Shown here piece by piece: positions 1-7,182 of a DNA stretch of 23,697 bases. This DNA is from Paracoccus denitrificans. GTDB lineage: Bacteria; Pseudomonadota; Alphaproteobacteria; Rhodobacterales; Rhodobacteraceae. The first letter of the stretch is position 1, and each line of letters starts with the position of its first letter. Both the position numbers and the translations under genes were made by a program. Location: contig QFNE01000029.1 in NCBI GenBank assembly GCA_003240735.1, positions 1 through 23,697 on the forward strand, in the 5' to 3' direction. The notes under the pieces are model-generated. The model was not told where the DNA came from. It ran no database searches and saw only the letters and a program-made list of their open reading frames with translations.

Positions 1-959
1 GGTGGTGGCGGTGGCGCGTCGGGGGCCTGCTGATCGAAACGCTCGGCCACGCGCTTCGTCAGGGTCCGGAACTCCATGTCGTTCAGAAACGCCATCAGCG
101 GTTCGGGGTCAGGGTCGCGGACCTCAAGGCTTTCCAGCGTGAAATCCAGCGGCGTGTTGCAATCGAGCTCAACCAGTCGTTTCGAGATCCGGATCTGGTC
201 GGCAAAGTCGATCAGCGTCTGGCGTCGCTTGGGCTGCTTGATCTCGTCTGCGCGCGCCAGCAGCGTTTCCAGATCGCCGTACTCCCCAATCAGCTGCGCG
301 GCGGTCTTGACGCCGATGCCGGGTGCGCCCGGCACGTTGTCGATGGCGTCACCGGCCAGGGCCTGCACATCGACCACGCGTTCGGGGAAGACGCCGAACT
401 TTTCGAACACCTCGTCGCGGCCGATGCGTTTTGCCTTGATCGGGTCCAGCATCTCGACGCCGTCGCCCACCAGCTGCATCAGGTCCTTGTCCGAACTGAT
501 GATCGTCACACGTCCGCCTGCATCGCGCGCCTGGCAGGACAGGGCTGCGATGATGTCGTCGGCCTCGTACCCCTCCAGCTCGATGCAGGAGAGTTGGAAC
601 GCGCGGGTGGCCTCTCGGGTCAGCGGGAACTGCGGGCGCAGCTCTTCGGGCGGCTCAGGGCGGTTTGCCTTGTAATCGCCATAGATCGCGTTTCGGAACG
701 TGCGAGAGGAGTGGTCAAAGATGACTGCCGCGTGGGTCGGTGCATTCGCGCCGCGCGCCTCTTCGATATAGCGCCACAGCATGTTGCAGAAGCCAGCAAC
801 CGCACCGACGGGCAGACCGTCGGATTTCCGCGTCAGCGGGGGAAGGGCGTGGAACGCGCGAAAGATGAAGGCCGATCCGTCGATCAGGTGCAAGTGGCTG
901 CCTTTGCCAAATGCGGCCATTTGGTTCGGGGTCTGGCTGGAGTCTGTTGCGGCGGTCAT
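1..959 (-). CDS. polA: DNA polymerase I, N-terminal 5'-3' exonuclease part (cut by window edge)
   Basis: Bases 959 down to 1 translate to about 319 residues without a stop and run off the window. The product matches the 5'-3' exonuclease (FEN-like) domain of DNA polymerase I, which removes RNA primers and displaced flaps in lagging-strand maturation and excision repair. Visible family motifs are HLIDGSAFIFRAFHALPP (about residues 23-40), an arginine/lysine patch ending GDYKANRPEPP (94-104), the acidic metal-site stretch EGYEADDI (129-136), ISSDKDLMQL (154-163) and the helix-hairpin-helix NVPGAPGIGVKTAA (208-221). The visible end is a proline-rich tail after residue 309, as expected for the linker to the 3'-5' exonuclease domain; that domain and the polymerase would lie outside the window. 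ATG at 959 is chosen because AGGGA lies about 7 nt upstream; Met14 is a weaker alternative. A stand-alone exonuclease cannot be fully excluded because the gene is partial. Confidence 0.93.
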   Translation of the reverse strand, partial: MTAATDSSQTPNQMAAFGKGSHLHLIDGSAFIFRAFHALPPLTRKSDGLPVGAVAGFCNMLWRYIEEARGANAPTHAAVIFDHSSRTFRNAIYGDYKANRPEPPEELRPQFPLTREATRAFQLSCIELEGYEADDIIAALSCQARDAGGRVTIISSDKDLMQLVGDGVEMLDPIKAKRIGRDEVFEKFGVFPERVVDVQALAGDAIDNVPGAPGIGVKTAAQLIGEYGDLETLLARADEIKQPKRRQTLIDFADQIRISKRLVELDCNTPLDFTLESLEVRDPDPEPLMAFLNDMEFRTLTKRVAERFDQQAPDAPPPP

Positions 960-1043
960 CTGCTGTTCCCTGATCCGTTCACGGGCTGTTCTGACACGCA
1001 ACCGCCAGAAACGCAAAGCGTCGATGATGAACGATGGGATGGC

Positions 1044-1066
1044 AAAAAGGGCACCGCGAGGGCGCC
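1044..1066 (-). terminator. Rho-independent terminator after the DD-carboxypeptidase gene
   Basis: Read on the minus strand, GGCGCC (1066-1061), loop CTCGC and GGTGCC (1055-1050) form a 6-bp stem with one G-U pair, followed by C and five T (1048-1044). It sits 40 bp beyond the carboxypeptidase stop and before polA, so it probably separates the two transcripts. On the plus strand the same G-U becomes an A-C mismatch, so it should work mainly in the minus direction. Confidence 0.6.
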
Positions 1067-1106
1067 ATTTTTTTCTGGTGCTGCAGAGAGGAAGAGGGGC
1101 GGGGCT

Positions 1107-2774
1107 TCAGCCGCCGATGACGTTGCAGCTGACCTGACGCGCGTTCAGCTTGTCGCAGGTCAGTTGCGCCGCCGCCCGGCTCAGCCCGCCGAAATTCGGG
1201 ACAAAGCCTTTTCTCGTATCCGATACGCTACGTGCAGAACCGCTGAGTGTTCCGCTTTCCTGCAGCGCGGTTTTCACCAGAACCGACTCGGCTTCGCGGC
1301 GGGTCTGGAACGCGCCAAGCGTGACGCCGAAGCCACCTTTTCCAACCCGCACGCGGGTCACGGTTTCGGTGGCGGGCATTTCGTCACTGTTCAGGTCCAT
1401 TGCCGCAAGAATGATGCCTTCGCTTTTCTTCTGCGGCGCAGGGGACGCGGACGGCGCGACCGATGTATCGGTGGCATCGCCTTCCTCAATCACCTCACCG
1501 TCTTCGATCAGCGCAGGTGCCGAAGCCAGGACCACGGCGGCCGGGGCCGTTTCAGTAACGGCGCTTTGGCGGCGCGGCGATGCCGTGGGCCGGTTCGCCG
1601 TGTCAGCCTTGGCGGGCGCATCCTTCAGGGCCGACGCCACGGCAGCATCGGTATTCACTGCCGCGCCAGGCCGGCGGTTGGGCCGCGTGGTCCCGTCAAC
1701 TTCTGCGACGGCCGGCGACGGCGCAACCGCGGGGCGTGCGGCTGTGCCGGCCTTTGCCGGCGCGCTGACAGGCTGCGCCGCGGCTGCCAGCGGAACCGTC
1801 GAGCCTTTGGTGCGACGTACCGGGGCCGCGGCGGTCACGACGGGTGCCGGATCAGCGGGGCTGACCTGAATGCTGCGCTTGCGTTCGACCATATATGTGG
1901 GGGCCGCAGGTTTTATTTCCCGCACCTGTGTTGGGGCTTTGCCAAAGCCCATATCCAGAAGCTGCGCCATGGTCGTATTACGCATCGCGGTCGAGGTGCC
2001 GCCCAACACGGTTGCGATGATCCGCTTGTTTCCGCGCTGCGCCGATGCCGTCAGGTTGAACCCTGCCGCGCGGGTATAGCCGGTCTTGATGCCGTCGGCG
2101 CCCTGATAGCTGTCAAGGAACCGCCGGTTGGTGCTGGCCACGGTTGCAATGCCCGCGTCGGCGGACCGGCGCGAAAAGATCGAATAGTATTGCGGGAAAT
2201 CATAAAACAGCCGCCGACCCAGAATCGACATGTCTCGCGCACTGGAATAGTGGCCCGCCGCTGTCAAACCGTTCGCGTTCACGAAGTTCGTGTTCGACAT
2301 CCCCAAGGCGCGCGCCATGGCCGTCATCTGCTGGGCAAACTTCGGCTCGCTGCCCGCAAGCCCTTCGCCGATGGTCGTGGCCGCATCGTTGGCTGATTTC
2401 ACCGCCGCGGCACGGATGAGATACCGCAGCTCGATCTGTTGGCCCGGACGCAGCCCCAGACGGGACGGCGCCTGCGAAGCCGCGTGCTGCGACACGGTGA
2501 ACTTGCTGTCCAGACGGACCTGCCCGCGTTCAATGGCCGTAAAGGCCATGTACAGGGTCATCATCTTGGTCAGGGATGCGGGGTGAAGCCGGGCATTCGC
2601 GTTCTGCGAATAGATCTCTTTGCCGGTTCGGGCGTCCATGACATAGGCCGCAAATGGTGCTGCGGACAAAACCTGAGGGGAAAGAAAGGCGATGATCGCC
2701 ATCCACCCGACGGTGAAGAACTTGACGAAATACTGCACTGTCCCGATCTCTCTGCCAGAGTGAGGACACGTCAT
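1107..2774 (-). CDS. D-alanyl-D-alanine carboxypeptidase (peptidase S11) with C-terminal SPOR domain
   Basis: This is a low-molecular-weight penicillin-binding protein that would trim the terminal D-Ala from periplasmic peptidoglycan pentapeptides. All three active-site motifs are present: SLTK (Ser67, Lys70), SAN (127-129) and KTG (230-232). A hydrophobic signal sequence covers about residues 14-38. After the catalytic and C-terminal beta region (to about 300) comes a long Ala/Pro/Thr-rich linker (about 305-475), then a SPOR domain (about 482-553, GVTLGAFQTRREAE) that in known proteins binds denuded septal glycan. At 555 residues it is longer than a plain S11 enzyme because of the linker and SPOR. 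ATG at 2774 has GAAGGG 7 nt upstream; a GTG at 2738 would give a more compact signal peptide, so the start is not certain. Cys540 and Cys550 lie in the SPOR domain. It is divergent from clpS and upstream of polA. Confidence 0.9.
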   Translation of the reverse strand: MTCPHSGREIGTVQYFVKFFTVGWMAIIAFLSPQVLSAAPFAAYVMDARTGKEIYSQNANARLHPASLTKMMTLYMAFTAIERGQVRLDSKFTVSQHAASQAPSRLGLRPGQQIELRYLIRAAAVKSANDAATTIGEGLAGSEPKFAQQMTAMARALGMSNTNFVNANGLTAAGHYSSARDMSILGRRLFYDFPQYYSIFSRRSADAGIATVASTNRRFLDSYQGADGIKTGYTRAAGFNLTASAQRGNKRIIATVLGGTSTAMRNTTMAQLLDMGFGKAPTQVREIKPAAPTYMVERKRSIQVSPADPAPVVTAAAPVRRTKGSTVPLAAAAQPVSAPAKAGTAARPAVAPSPAVAEVDGTTRPNRRPGAAVNTDAAVASALKDAPAKADTANRPTASPRRQSAVTETAPAAVVLASAPALIEDGEVIEEGDATDTSVAPSASPAPQKKSEGIILAAMDLNSDEMPATETVTRVRVGKGGFGVTLGAFQTRREAESVLVKTALQESGTLSGSARSVSDTRKGFVPNFGGLSRAAAQLTCDKLNARQVSCNVIGG

Positions 2775-2816
2775 AGCGTGCCCTTCGTTAATGAAGTAAC
2801 GATAACACCATTCACG

Positions 2817-2833
2817 ACGCAGTGAAACTGCGT
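2817..2833. repeat. Perfect 7-bp inverted repeat between the carboxypeptidase and clpS genes
   Basis: ACGCAGT (2817-2823), GAA, ACTGCGT (2827-2833) is a perfect dyad in the 180-bp divergent intergenic region. It lies 43 bp upstream of the carboxypeptidase start. It could be an operator or a small leader hairpin. No T-run follows on either strand, so it is not a terminator. Confidence 0.4.
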
Positions 2834-2890
2834 AAAGCGGCTTTTCGCATTTGCTTTTTCATCATCGGCGGATAGTGGCTGCGCTCGGAC

Positions 2891-2918
2891 TTCCATTACC
2901 GCTGTCCGACGCTATATA
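2891..2918 (+). promoter_or_regulatory. Candidate clpS promoter
   Basis: TATATA at 2913-2918 resembles a -10 box, and TTCCAT at 2891-2896 is a weak -35 with a 16-bp spacer. The transcript would start about 2925 and carry a 5' leader of roughly 30 nt to the clpS start at 2955. The -10 is convincing by base composition, since it is an AT island in GC-rich DNA; the -35 is not. Confidence 0.3.
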
Positions 2919-2954
2919 GAGCGACATCCACCCTTACTGCCGCAGGATTTGCTC

Positions 2955-3287
2955 TTGACCCGTTCAGGACCCGTGCCACCGACCGACGATCAGGACGATG
3001 TCGATCTGGCGACCAAGACAAAGCCCAGAACGCAGCGGCCGCCGCTTTACAAGGTGCTGCTGCTGAATGACGACTTCACCCCGATGGAGTTCGTCGTGCA
3101 CGTGCTGGAACGGCTTTTCGGCATGACCCACGCCGAGGCGATCGAGATCATGCTGACCGTTCACCGCAAGGGACTGGCGGTCGTCGGTGTCTTTTCGCAC
3201 GAGATCGCGGAAACCAAGGTTGCGCAGGTCATGGAACTGGCGCGGCGGCAGCAGCACCCGCTGCAATGCACGATGGAGAAGGAATGA
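2955..3287 (+). CDS. clpS: ATP-dependent Clp protease adaptor ClpS
   Basis: ClpS is a cytoplasmic adaptor that hands N-degron substrates and modulates substrate choice for ClpAP. The product (110 residues from the chosen start) has the family core: LLNDDFTPMEFVVHVL (about 36-51) containing the Asn-Asp pair that holds the substrate alpha-amino group, Met44 at the gate position, VHRKGLAVVG (69-78) with the pocket His70, and the end EIAETKVAQVMELAR. The first 28 residues are a flexible, charged tail. TTG at 2955 is preferred because AGGA lies 7 nt upstream; a TTG at 2949 is in frame but only 1 nt from that site. No ATG is available before the core, so a non-ATG start seems certain. The stop is 1 nt before the next ATG, so it is co-transcribed with the methyltransferase gene. 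ClpA is not in the window. Confidence 0.93.
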   Translation: MTRSGPVPPTDDQDDVDLATKTKPRTQRPPLYKVLLLNDDFTPMEFVVHVLERLFGMTHAEAIEIMLTVHRKGLAVVGVFSHEIAETKVAQVMELARRQQHPLQCTMEKE

Positions 3288-3288
3288 T

Positions 3289-4305
3289 ATGGCCGGATCA
3301 CGGCTTGATTTGATAGCGCCGCCTTCGGGCGGCGTTCTGTTGATTGGTCCCCGTGCGACGGACGATCTGTCCCTGTTCGACCCGGCGACAACGCAGGTGG
3401 TCCAGGGATTTCGCCCCGATGTCGATGCGCTTGCGTCACGCGGATTTACCGTGACGCAGGCAGCGCAGGGTCCGGCGACGGCCGCAGTTGTCTTTCTGCC
3501 GCGTGCAAAGGCTGCGGCCCATGCGCGGGTCTGGGACGCGGCACACGCGTTGCCTGCAGGGGCCAGCCTGTGGATCGACGGGCAGAAGACGGACGGCATC
3601 GACACGATGCTGAAGGCCCTTCAGCCGCTGGCCCAAGTGGACGATGTTCAGTCCAAATCCCACGGCAAGATTTTTCGCGTAACCGTTCCCGAAGGCGAAT
3701 GGTTGCCAGCCGACTGGCAAGGCGCCGATCAGTTTGCGACCGAGGGCTTTGTGACCCGGCCCGGGGTCTTTTCTGCTGACGCTGTCGATCCAGGCTCGCA
3801 GATGCTGGCGGACCTTATGCCGAAGAAACTTCCGACCAGGGTTGTCGATCTTGGCGCAGGCTGGGGTTGGCTCGCGGCGCAGGTGCTGACCCACCCCGGT
3901 GTCGAAGTCGTCCATCTGGTCGAGGCGGACCATGCTGCGCTGGACTGCGCCAAGCGCAACGTGACCGACCCGCGCGCGCAGTTTCACTGGGCGGACGCGC
4001 TCAACTTCCACCTCAAGGAGCCGGTGAACGGGGTGGTCATGAACCCGCCGTTCCACGATGGGCGCAGTGCAGACCCCCAGATTGGGGCGCGTTTCATCCG
4101 CAAGGCCGCAAGCCTGCTGACGGGCGCCGGTCGGCTTTGGATGGTCGCAAACCGCCATTTGCCGTATGAAACGGTGCTGGCGGAACACTTTGCGGATGTC
4201 AGTGAACTGGGTGGTGACAACCGGTTCAAGGTCATCACGGCAACCGGTGCCGGCAAGGGCACAGCTGGGCGGACAGGCGCGAAACCTGCACGTCCGCGCC
4301 GCTAG
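3289..4305 (+). CDS. rsmC: RsmC-type class I SAM-dependent rRNA (guanine-N2) methyltransferase
   Basis: The 338-residue protein has a degenerate N-terminal MTS-like half (about 1-150) and a C-terminal SAM-binding domain, as in RsmC, which methylates G1207 of 16S rRNA in the 30S subunit. Motif I is VVDLGAGWGWLAAQ (185-198), and VMNPPFHDG (250-258) contains the NPPF tetrad typical of N2-guanine methyltransferases. RPGVFSADAVDPGS (157-170) is also typical of the RsmC/RlmG group. ATG at 3289 is supported by GGAGAAGGA directly upstream and a 1-nt gap to the clpS stop. The C-terminal tail is rich in Gly, Lys and Arg (about 322-338). RlmG-like specificity for 23S rRNA cannot be excluded from sequence alone. 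Its stop codon directly abuts the stop of the opposing lipoprotein gene. Confidence 0.85.
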   Translation: MAGSRLDLIAPPSGGVLLIGPRATDDLSLFDPATTQVVQGFRPDVDALASRGFTVTQAAQGPATAAVVFLPRAKAAAHARVWDAAHALPAGASLWIDGQKTDGIDTMLKALQPLAQVDDVQSKSHGKIFRVTVPEGEWLPADWQGADQFATEGFVTRPGVFSADAVDPGSQMLADLMPKKLPTRVVDLGAGWGWLAAQVLTHPGVEVVHLVEADHAALDCAKRNVTDPRAQFHWADALNFHLKEPVNGVVMNPPFHDGRSADPQIGARFIRKAASLLTGAGRLWMVANRHLPYETVLAEHFADVSELGGDNRFKVITATGAGKGTAGRTGAKPARPRR

Positions 4306-4722
4306 TTACTCGGGGTAGGCGATCTTGCAGGCACGGACCGCGCGCTGTGCCTGCGCCTCCAACGATTTCTGCTTGGCGACAAGGTTGTCCCGCTTGCGCT
4401 GTTCCGGGATGGGGTCAATCGGAACGCGATAACGTTCGGTATCGACGACGTTACGCAAGCACGGGCGATAGCTGATAATGTGCTTGCCATCCTTGCCCCT
4501 GACGACATCACGGCATTCGTCCCATTCGACTGAACTCACCTGACGTTCTTCCCAAGCATAGCCGCGGGCCAGATTGCCCTCGACCTCACCCAGAAGATTG
4601 GTGACGGTCCGGTATTCACGGGTGTTTTTTCCGATGCACTGTTCTTGCGGCGTGCCGCAGGCGGCAAGGGCCAGAAGTCCCACCGCAAGGACGCCGTTCA
4701 CAAGGACTTTGTTCCGTGGCAT
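4306..4722 (-). CDS. Small predicted lipoprotein, unknown function
   Basis: I do not recognise the family. The 138-residue product begins with a lipoprotein signal peptide: basic start MPRNK, hydrophobic core, and lipobox LAAC with the lipidated Cys at 22. Gly at +2 argues against inner-membrane retention by an Asp signal, so an outer-membrane anchor is likely. The mature part has four further cysteines (29, 70, 88, 132), enough for two disulfides in the periplasm, and ends in a charged region (about 107-131, EQRKRDNLVAKQKSLEAQAQ) that looks alpha-helical. ATG at 4722 is used; the promoter must lie in the 78 bp shared with divergent hemF. The stop TAA (4306-4308) touches the methyltransferase stop with no base between and no hairpin, so transcripts probably overlap at their 3' ends. 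Confidence 0.75.
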   Translation of the reverse strand: MPRNKVLVNGVLAVGLLALAACGTPQEQCIGKNTREYRTVTNLLGEVEGNLARGYAWEERQVSSVEWDECRDVVRGKDGKHIISYRPCLRNVVDTERYRVPIDPIPEQRKRDNLVAKQKSLEAQAQRAVRACKIAYPE

Positions 4723-4800
4723 GGGTGCGACCTTTCGCTGGGGTGACGGCTCATTTTATCTGTGCAAACCCGTTCCGGCAATTCACGAAAGAGGTTCCGC

Positions 4801-5652
4801 ATGGACATGGTCGCCGAACGTCAGAAGGCCGCAGCCTGGTTCCGGACCCTGCGCGACCAGATCATCACCGCTTTCGAAGCGATCGAGGCCGAGGCGGGCA
4901 GCGCCGCGCGGTTCGAGGTGACGCCAACCACCCGTGCCGAAAACGGCGGCGGCGGGGTCATGTCTGTCATGCGGGATGGCAAGGTCTTCGAAAAGGTCGG
5001 CGTGAACTGGTCCGAGGTCCATGGCACGCTGGCGCCCCGTGCGCAGGCGGCGATGGCCGCGCGCGGCGTGCCGGGGATGGACAGCGATCCACGGTTCTGG
5101 GCGTCGGGCATCAGCCTTGTGGCGCACATGGTGAACCCGCACACACCTGCCGTTCACATGAACACGCGCATGTTCTGGACCCCCCACGCTTGGTGGTTCG
5201 GGGGCGGTGCCGACCTGAACCCCGCGATCGAGTATGCCGAAGACACCGCGCATTTCCACGCGACGTTGCAGGCGGCATGCGATGCGCATGACCCGGGCCA
5301 CTATGCCCGGTTCAAGGCATGGGCCGACGAATACTTCTTCATCCCGCACCGCAATCGGGCGCGAGGTGTCGGGGGCGTCTTCTTCGACGATCTGAACAGC
5401 GGCGACTGGGATGCCGATTTCGCGTTCACGCAGGACGTGGGCAGGGCGTTCCTGCCAGCGTTCACTCCGTTGGTCGCAGCCCGAAAGGATCAGCCGTGGA
5501 CTGACGCAGATCGCAACGCGCAGCTGACCCACCGTGGCCTCTATGCCGAATACAACCTCGTCTATGATCGTGGGACCAAATTCGGTCTGGAAACCGGCCA
5601 TAACCCCGAGGCGGTCCTGATGAGCCTGCCGCCCTTGGCCAAGTGGCGCTGA
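4801..5652 (+). CDS. hemF: Oxygen-dependent coproporphyrinogen III oxidase
   Basis: HemF oxidatively decarboxylates coproporphyrinogen III to protoporphyrinogen IX in heme (and bacteriochlorophyll) synthesis, using O2. The 283-residue protein carries the highly conserved blocks VNPHTPAVHMNTRMFW (111-126), WWFGGGADLNP (131-141), FIPHRNRARGVGGVFFDDLN (180-199) and the C-terminal RGLYAEYNLVYDRGTKFGL (245-263). Length is close to the usual 290-310; the end (SLPPLAKWR) looks a few residues shorter than in enterobacterial HemF. ATG at 4801 has AAGAGG 6 nt upstream; ATG 4807 is a possible second start. I see no clear FNR-type TTGAT-N4-ATCAA site in the 78-bp upstream gap, so oxygen control is not visible here. 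An anaerobic HemN is not in the window. Confidence 0.96.
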   Translation: MDMVAERQKAAAWFRTLRDQIITAFEAIEAEAGSAARFEVTPTTRAENGGGGVMSVMRDGKVFEKVGVNWSEVHGTLAPRAQAAMAARGVPGMDSDPRFWASGISLVAHMVNPHTPAVHMNTRMFWTPHAWWFGGGADLNPAIEYAEDTAHFHATLQAACDAHDPGHYARFKAWADEYFFIPHRNRARGVGGVFFDDLNSGDWDADFAFTQDVGRAFLPAFTPLVAARKDQPWTDADRNAQLTHRGLYAEYNLVYDRGTKFGLETGHNPEAVLMSLPPLAKWR

Positions 5653-5710
5653 TCGCGGCGCGAAATTCTATCCACAAGATTCAGCTTTACTCTCGTCCTG
5701 ATTCTGCTGG

Positions 5711-5773
5711 ACTAGATATGGTGTGGGCAACTTGAACGACCCCCTGTGGGTTGTTTGCTGCACTAGAACTAGA
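5711..5773. repeat. Three copies of ACTAGA upstream of the YbjN-family gene
   Basis: ACTAGA occurs at 5711-5716, 5762-5767 and 5768-5773, the last two in perfect tandem. CTAG is usually one of the rarest tetramers in proteobacterial genomes, so three within 63 bp of an intergenic region is unusual. The copies lie 32-94 bp before the start codon, where an operator would be expected. No regulator is identifiable from the window. The rest of the 152-bp gap shows no convincing promoter or terminator. Confidence 0.35.
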
Positions 5774-5804
5774 TTCGCAGCCGATCCTGACGGGGGCATC
5801 CATC

Positions 5805-6308
5805 ATGGCGCAGTCACAAAGCGTGTTTCACAGCGACGACATCCACCCGATCGACGTTGTCGAAAGCGTGGCATCGCAGCGGGAATGGCAGTTTGACCGT
5901 CTTGCAGACGATGAAATCGCCATGGTGATCGAAGGTCAGTGGCGCAGCTATTCCCTGACGTTGGCGTGGTCGGCGCGGGAAGAGGTTCTTCGGCTGATCT
6001 GCACCTTTGATCTGGATCCCCCCGCCGGTCGAATCCCCCAGCTTTACGAGCTTCTGAACCTGGTGAACGATCAGGTCTGGGACGGCGGCTTTACGTTCTG
6101 GGCGCCCGAAAAGCTGATGGCATGGCGCTATGGTCTGGTTCTGACCGGTGACCACATCGCGGGTCCCGAACAGATCGACCAGATGATCGCCTCGGCGTTC
6201 GAGGGGTGTGAGCGGTTCTATCCCAGCTTTCAACTGGTCGCCTGGGGCGACAGTGCGCCAAAGGATGCAGTCAACATTGCCATCACCGAGGCCTATGGCC
6301 GCGCCTGA
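5805..6308 (+). CDS. YbjN domain-containing protein
   Basis: The 167-residue cytoplasmic protein has the features of the YbjN family found next to proC in many alphaproteobacteria: an N-terminal IDVVESVASQREWQFDR (about 15-31), a beta-rich middle (AMVIEGQWRSYSLTLAW), then a helix with QLYELLNLVNDQVWDGGF (about 79-96) and FTFWAPEKLMAWRYGL. It has no signal peptide or membrane segment. The molecular role is not established; some YbjN members are linked to stress responses and bind like type III secretion chaperones. ATG at 5805 follows GGGGG at 5791-5795 and lies where similarity starts; an in-frame start at 5751 would add 18 uninformative residues. It is followed after 67 bp by proC on the same strand and may be co-transcribed. 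Confidence 0.82.
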   Translation: MAQSQSVFHSDDIHPIDVVESVASQREWQFDRLADDEIAMVIEGQWRSYSLTLAWSAREEVLRLICTFDLDPPAGRIPQLYELLNLVNDQVWDGGFTFWAPEKLMAWRYGLVLTGDHIAGPEQIDQMIASAFEGCERFYPSFQLVAWGDSAPKDAVNIAITEAYGRA

Positions 6309-6375
6309 CGGCGCCTTGCTGGACATGCTGAACCGCAATCCCTAGCGTTCGCGAAACGCAGATGCTGGGGGCGGA

Positions 6376-7182
6376 ATGTCGGATCTTTCGGAATTGAACA
6401 CGCGTGGCGTGGTACTGGTCGGCGCTGGCCACATGGGCGGCGCCATGTTGCGCGGCTGGCTGGATCGCGGGGTGACGCCGTCGTCGATCACGGTTATCTC
6501 TCCCACCGCGCGCGACTGGATCAAGGATGCGGGCGTCGATGTGTCGGGCAAGATGCCAAAGGCGCCAGCCGTTCTGGTGCTGGCCGTCAAGCCGCAGATG
6601 GTGCCGACGGTTCTGGCCGAACTGACCATTCCGGCCGGCACGGTCGTGCTGTCCGTCGCGGCTGGCGTCACGCTGGCCACGATGGCAAAGGCCGCCCCGG
6701 ATCACGCCCTGATCAGGGCGATGCCAAACCTTCCTGCGGCGATCGGGCAGGGAATCACCCCCATCATCGGGAATGATAAGGCAACCGAGGACGACCTGTC
6801 GCTGGCTGAAACGCTGCTGGCCGCGGTGGGGGACGTCGTCCGTTTGCAGGATGAGGGCCAGATGGACGCGGTCACGGCGGTGTCAGGGTCAGGCCCGGGC
6901 TATGTTTTCCACATGATCGAGGCGCTGGCCACCGCCGCCGAGGCGGAGGGGTTGCCCCCTGACCTTGCATTGCAGTTGGCGCGCGCGACCGTCGCAGGCG
7001 CCGCCGCGATGGCGAAGCAAAGCGAAGAGCTTCCTTCGACGCTGCGTGAAAGTGTGACCTCGCCTGGCGGGACGACGCAGGCTGGGTTGGCGCAGCTGAT
7101 GAACGCGGATGATGGACTGGCCTCGCTTCTGACGCGGGCGGTCCACGCGGCGGCCAACCGTTCGCGCGAGTTGGGCGCATGA
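6376..7182 (+). CDS. proC: Pyrroline-5-carboxylate reductase
   Basis: ProC reduces 1-pyrroline-5-carboxylate to L-proline with NAD(P)H, the last step of proline synthesis. The 268-residue product has the N-terminal Rossmann motif VLVGAGHMGGAML (13-25), LAVKPQMV in the linker strand, and the family signature in the C-terminal helical domain: AVSGSGPGYVFHMIEAL (about 168-184) and ESVTSPGGTTQAGL (about 226-239). The length is normal for the family. ATG at 6376 has GGGGGCGGA just upstream. The final bases ATGA overlap the start of csaA by 4 nt, giving a translationally coupled proC-csaA-dehydrogenase unit. Confidence 0.96.
   Translation: MSDLSELNTRGVVLVGAGHMGGAMLRGWLDRGVTPSSITVISPTARDWIKDAGVDVSGKMPKAPAVLVLAVKPQMVPTVLAELTIPAGTVVLSVAAGVTLATMAKAAPDHALIRAMPNLPAAIGQGITPIIGNDKATEDDLSLAETLLAAVGDVVRLQDEGQMDAVTAVSGSGPGYVFHMIEALATAAEAEGLPPDLALQLARATVAGAAAMAKQSEELPSTLRESVTSPGGTTQAGLAQLMNADDGLASLLTRAVHAAANRSRELGA

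Noticed and set aside
1407..1860. Ala/Pro/Thr-rich low-complexity stretch, considered as a possible repeat array or frameshifted gene
   Set aside because: It stays in frame inside the carboxypeptidase between catalytic and SPOR domains and behaves as an ordinary flexible linker; no periodic repeat unit is seen.
594..2396. A 600-residue plus-strand open frame opposite polA and the carboxypeptidase gene
   Set aside because: It spans the polA start, the terminator and the carboxypeptidase gene, is rich in Arg, Gly and His with no recognisable motif, and is explained as an antisense shadow of GC3-rich coding DNA.
4723..4800. FNR/oxygen-responsive site before hemF
   Set aside because: No TTGAT-N4-ATCAA-like sequence is present; the only AT-rich patch (CATTTTATCT) is too weak to call a promoter.
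4783..5601. A 272-residue minus-strand open frame within hemF
   Set aside because: hemF motifs on the plus strand account for the whole region.
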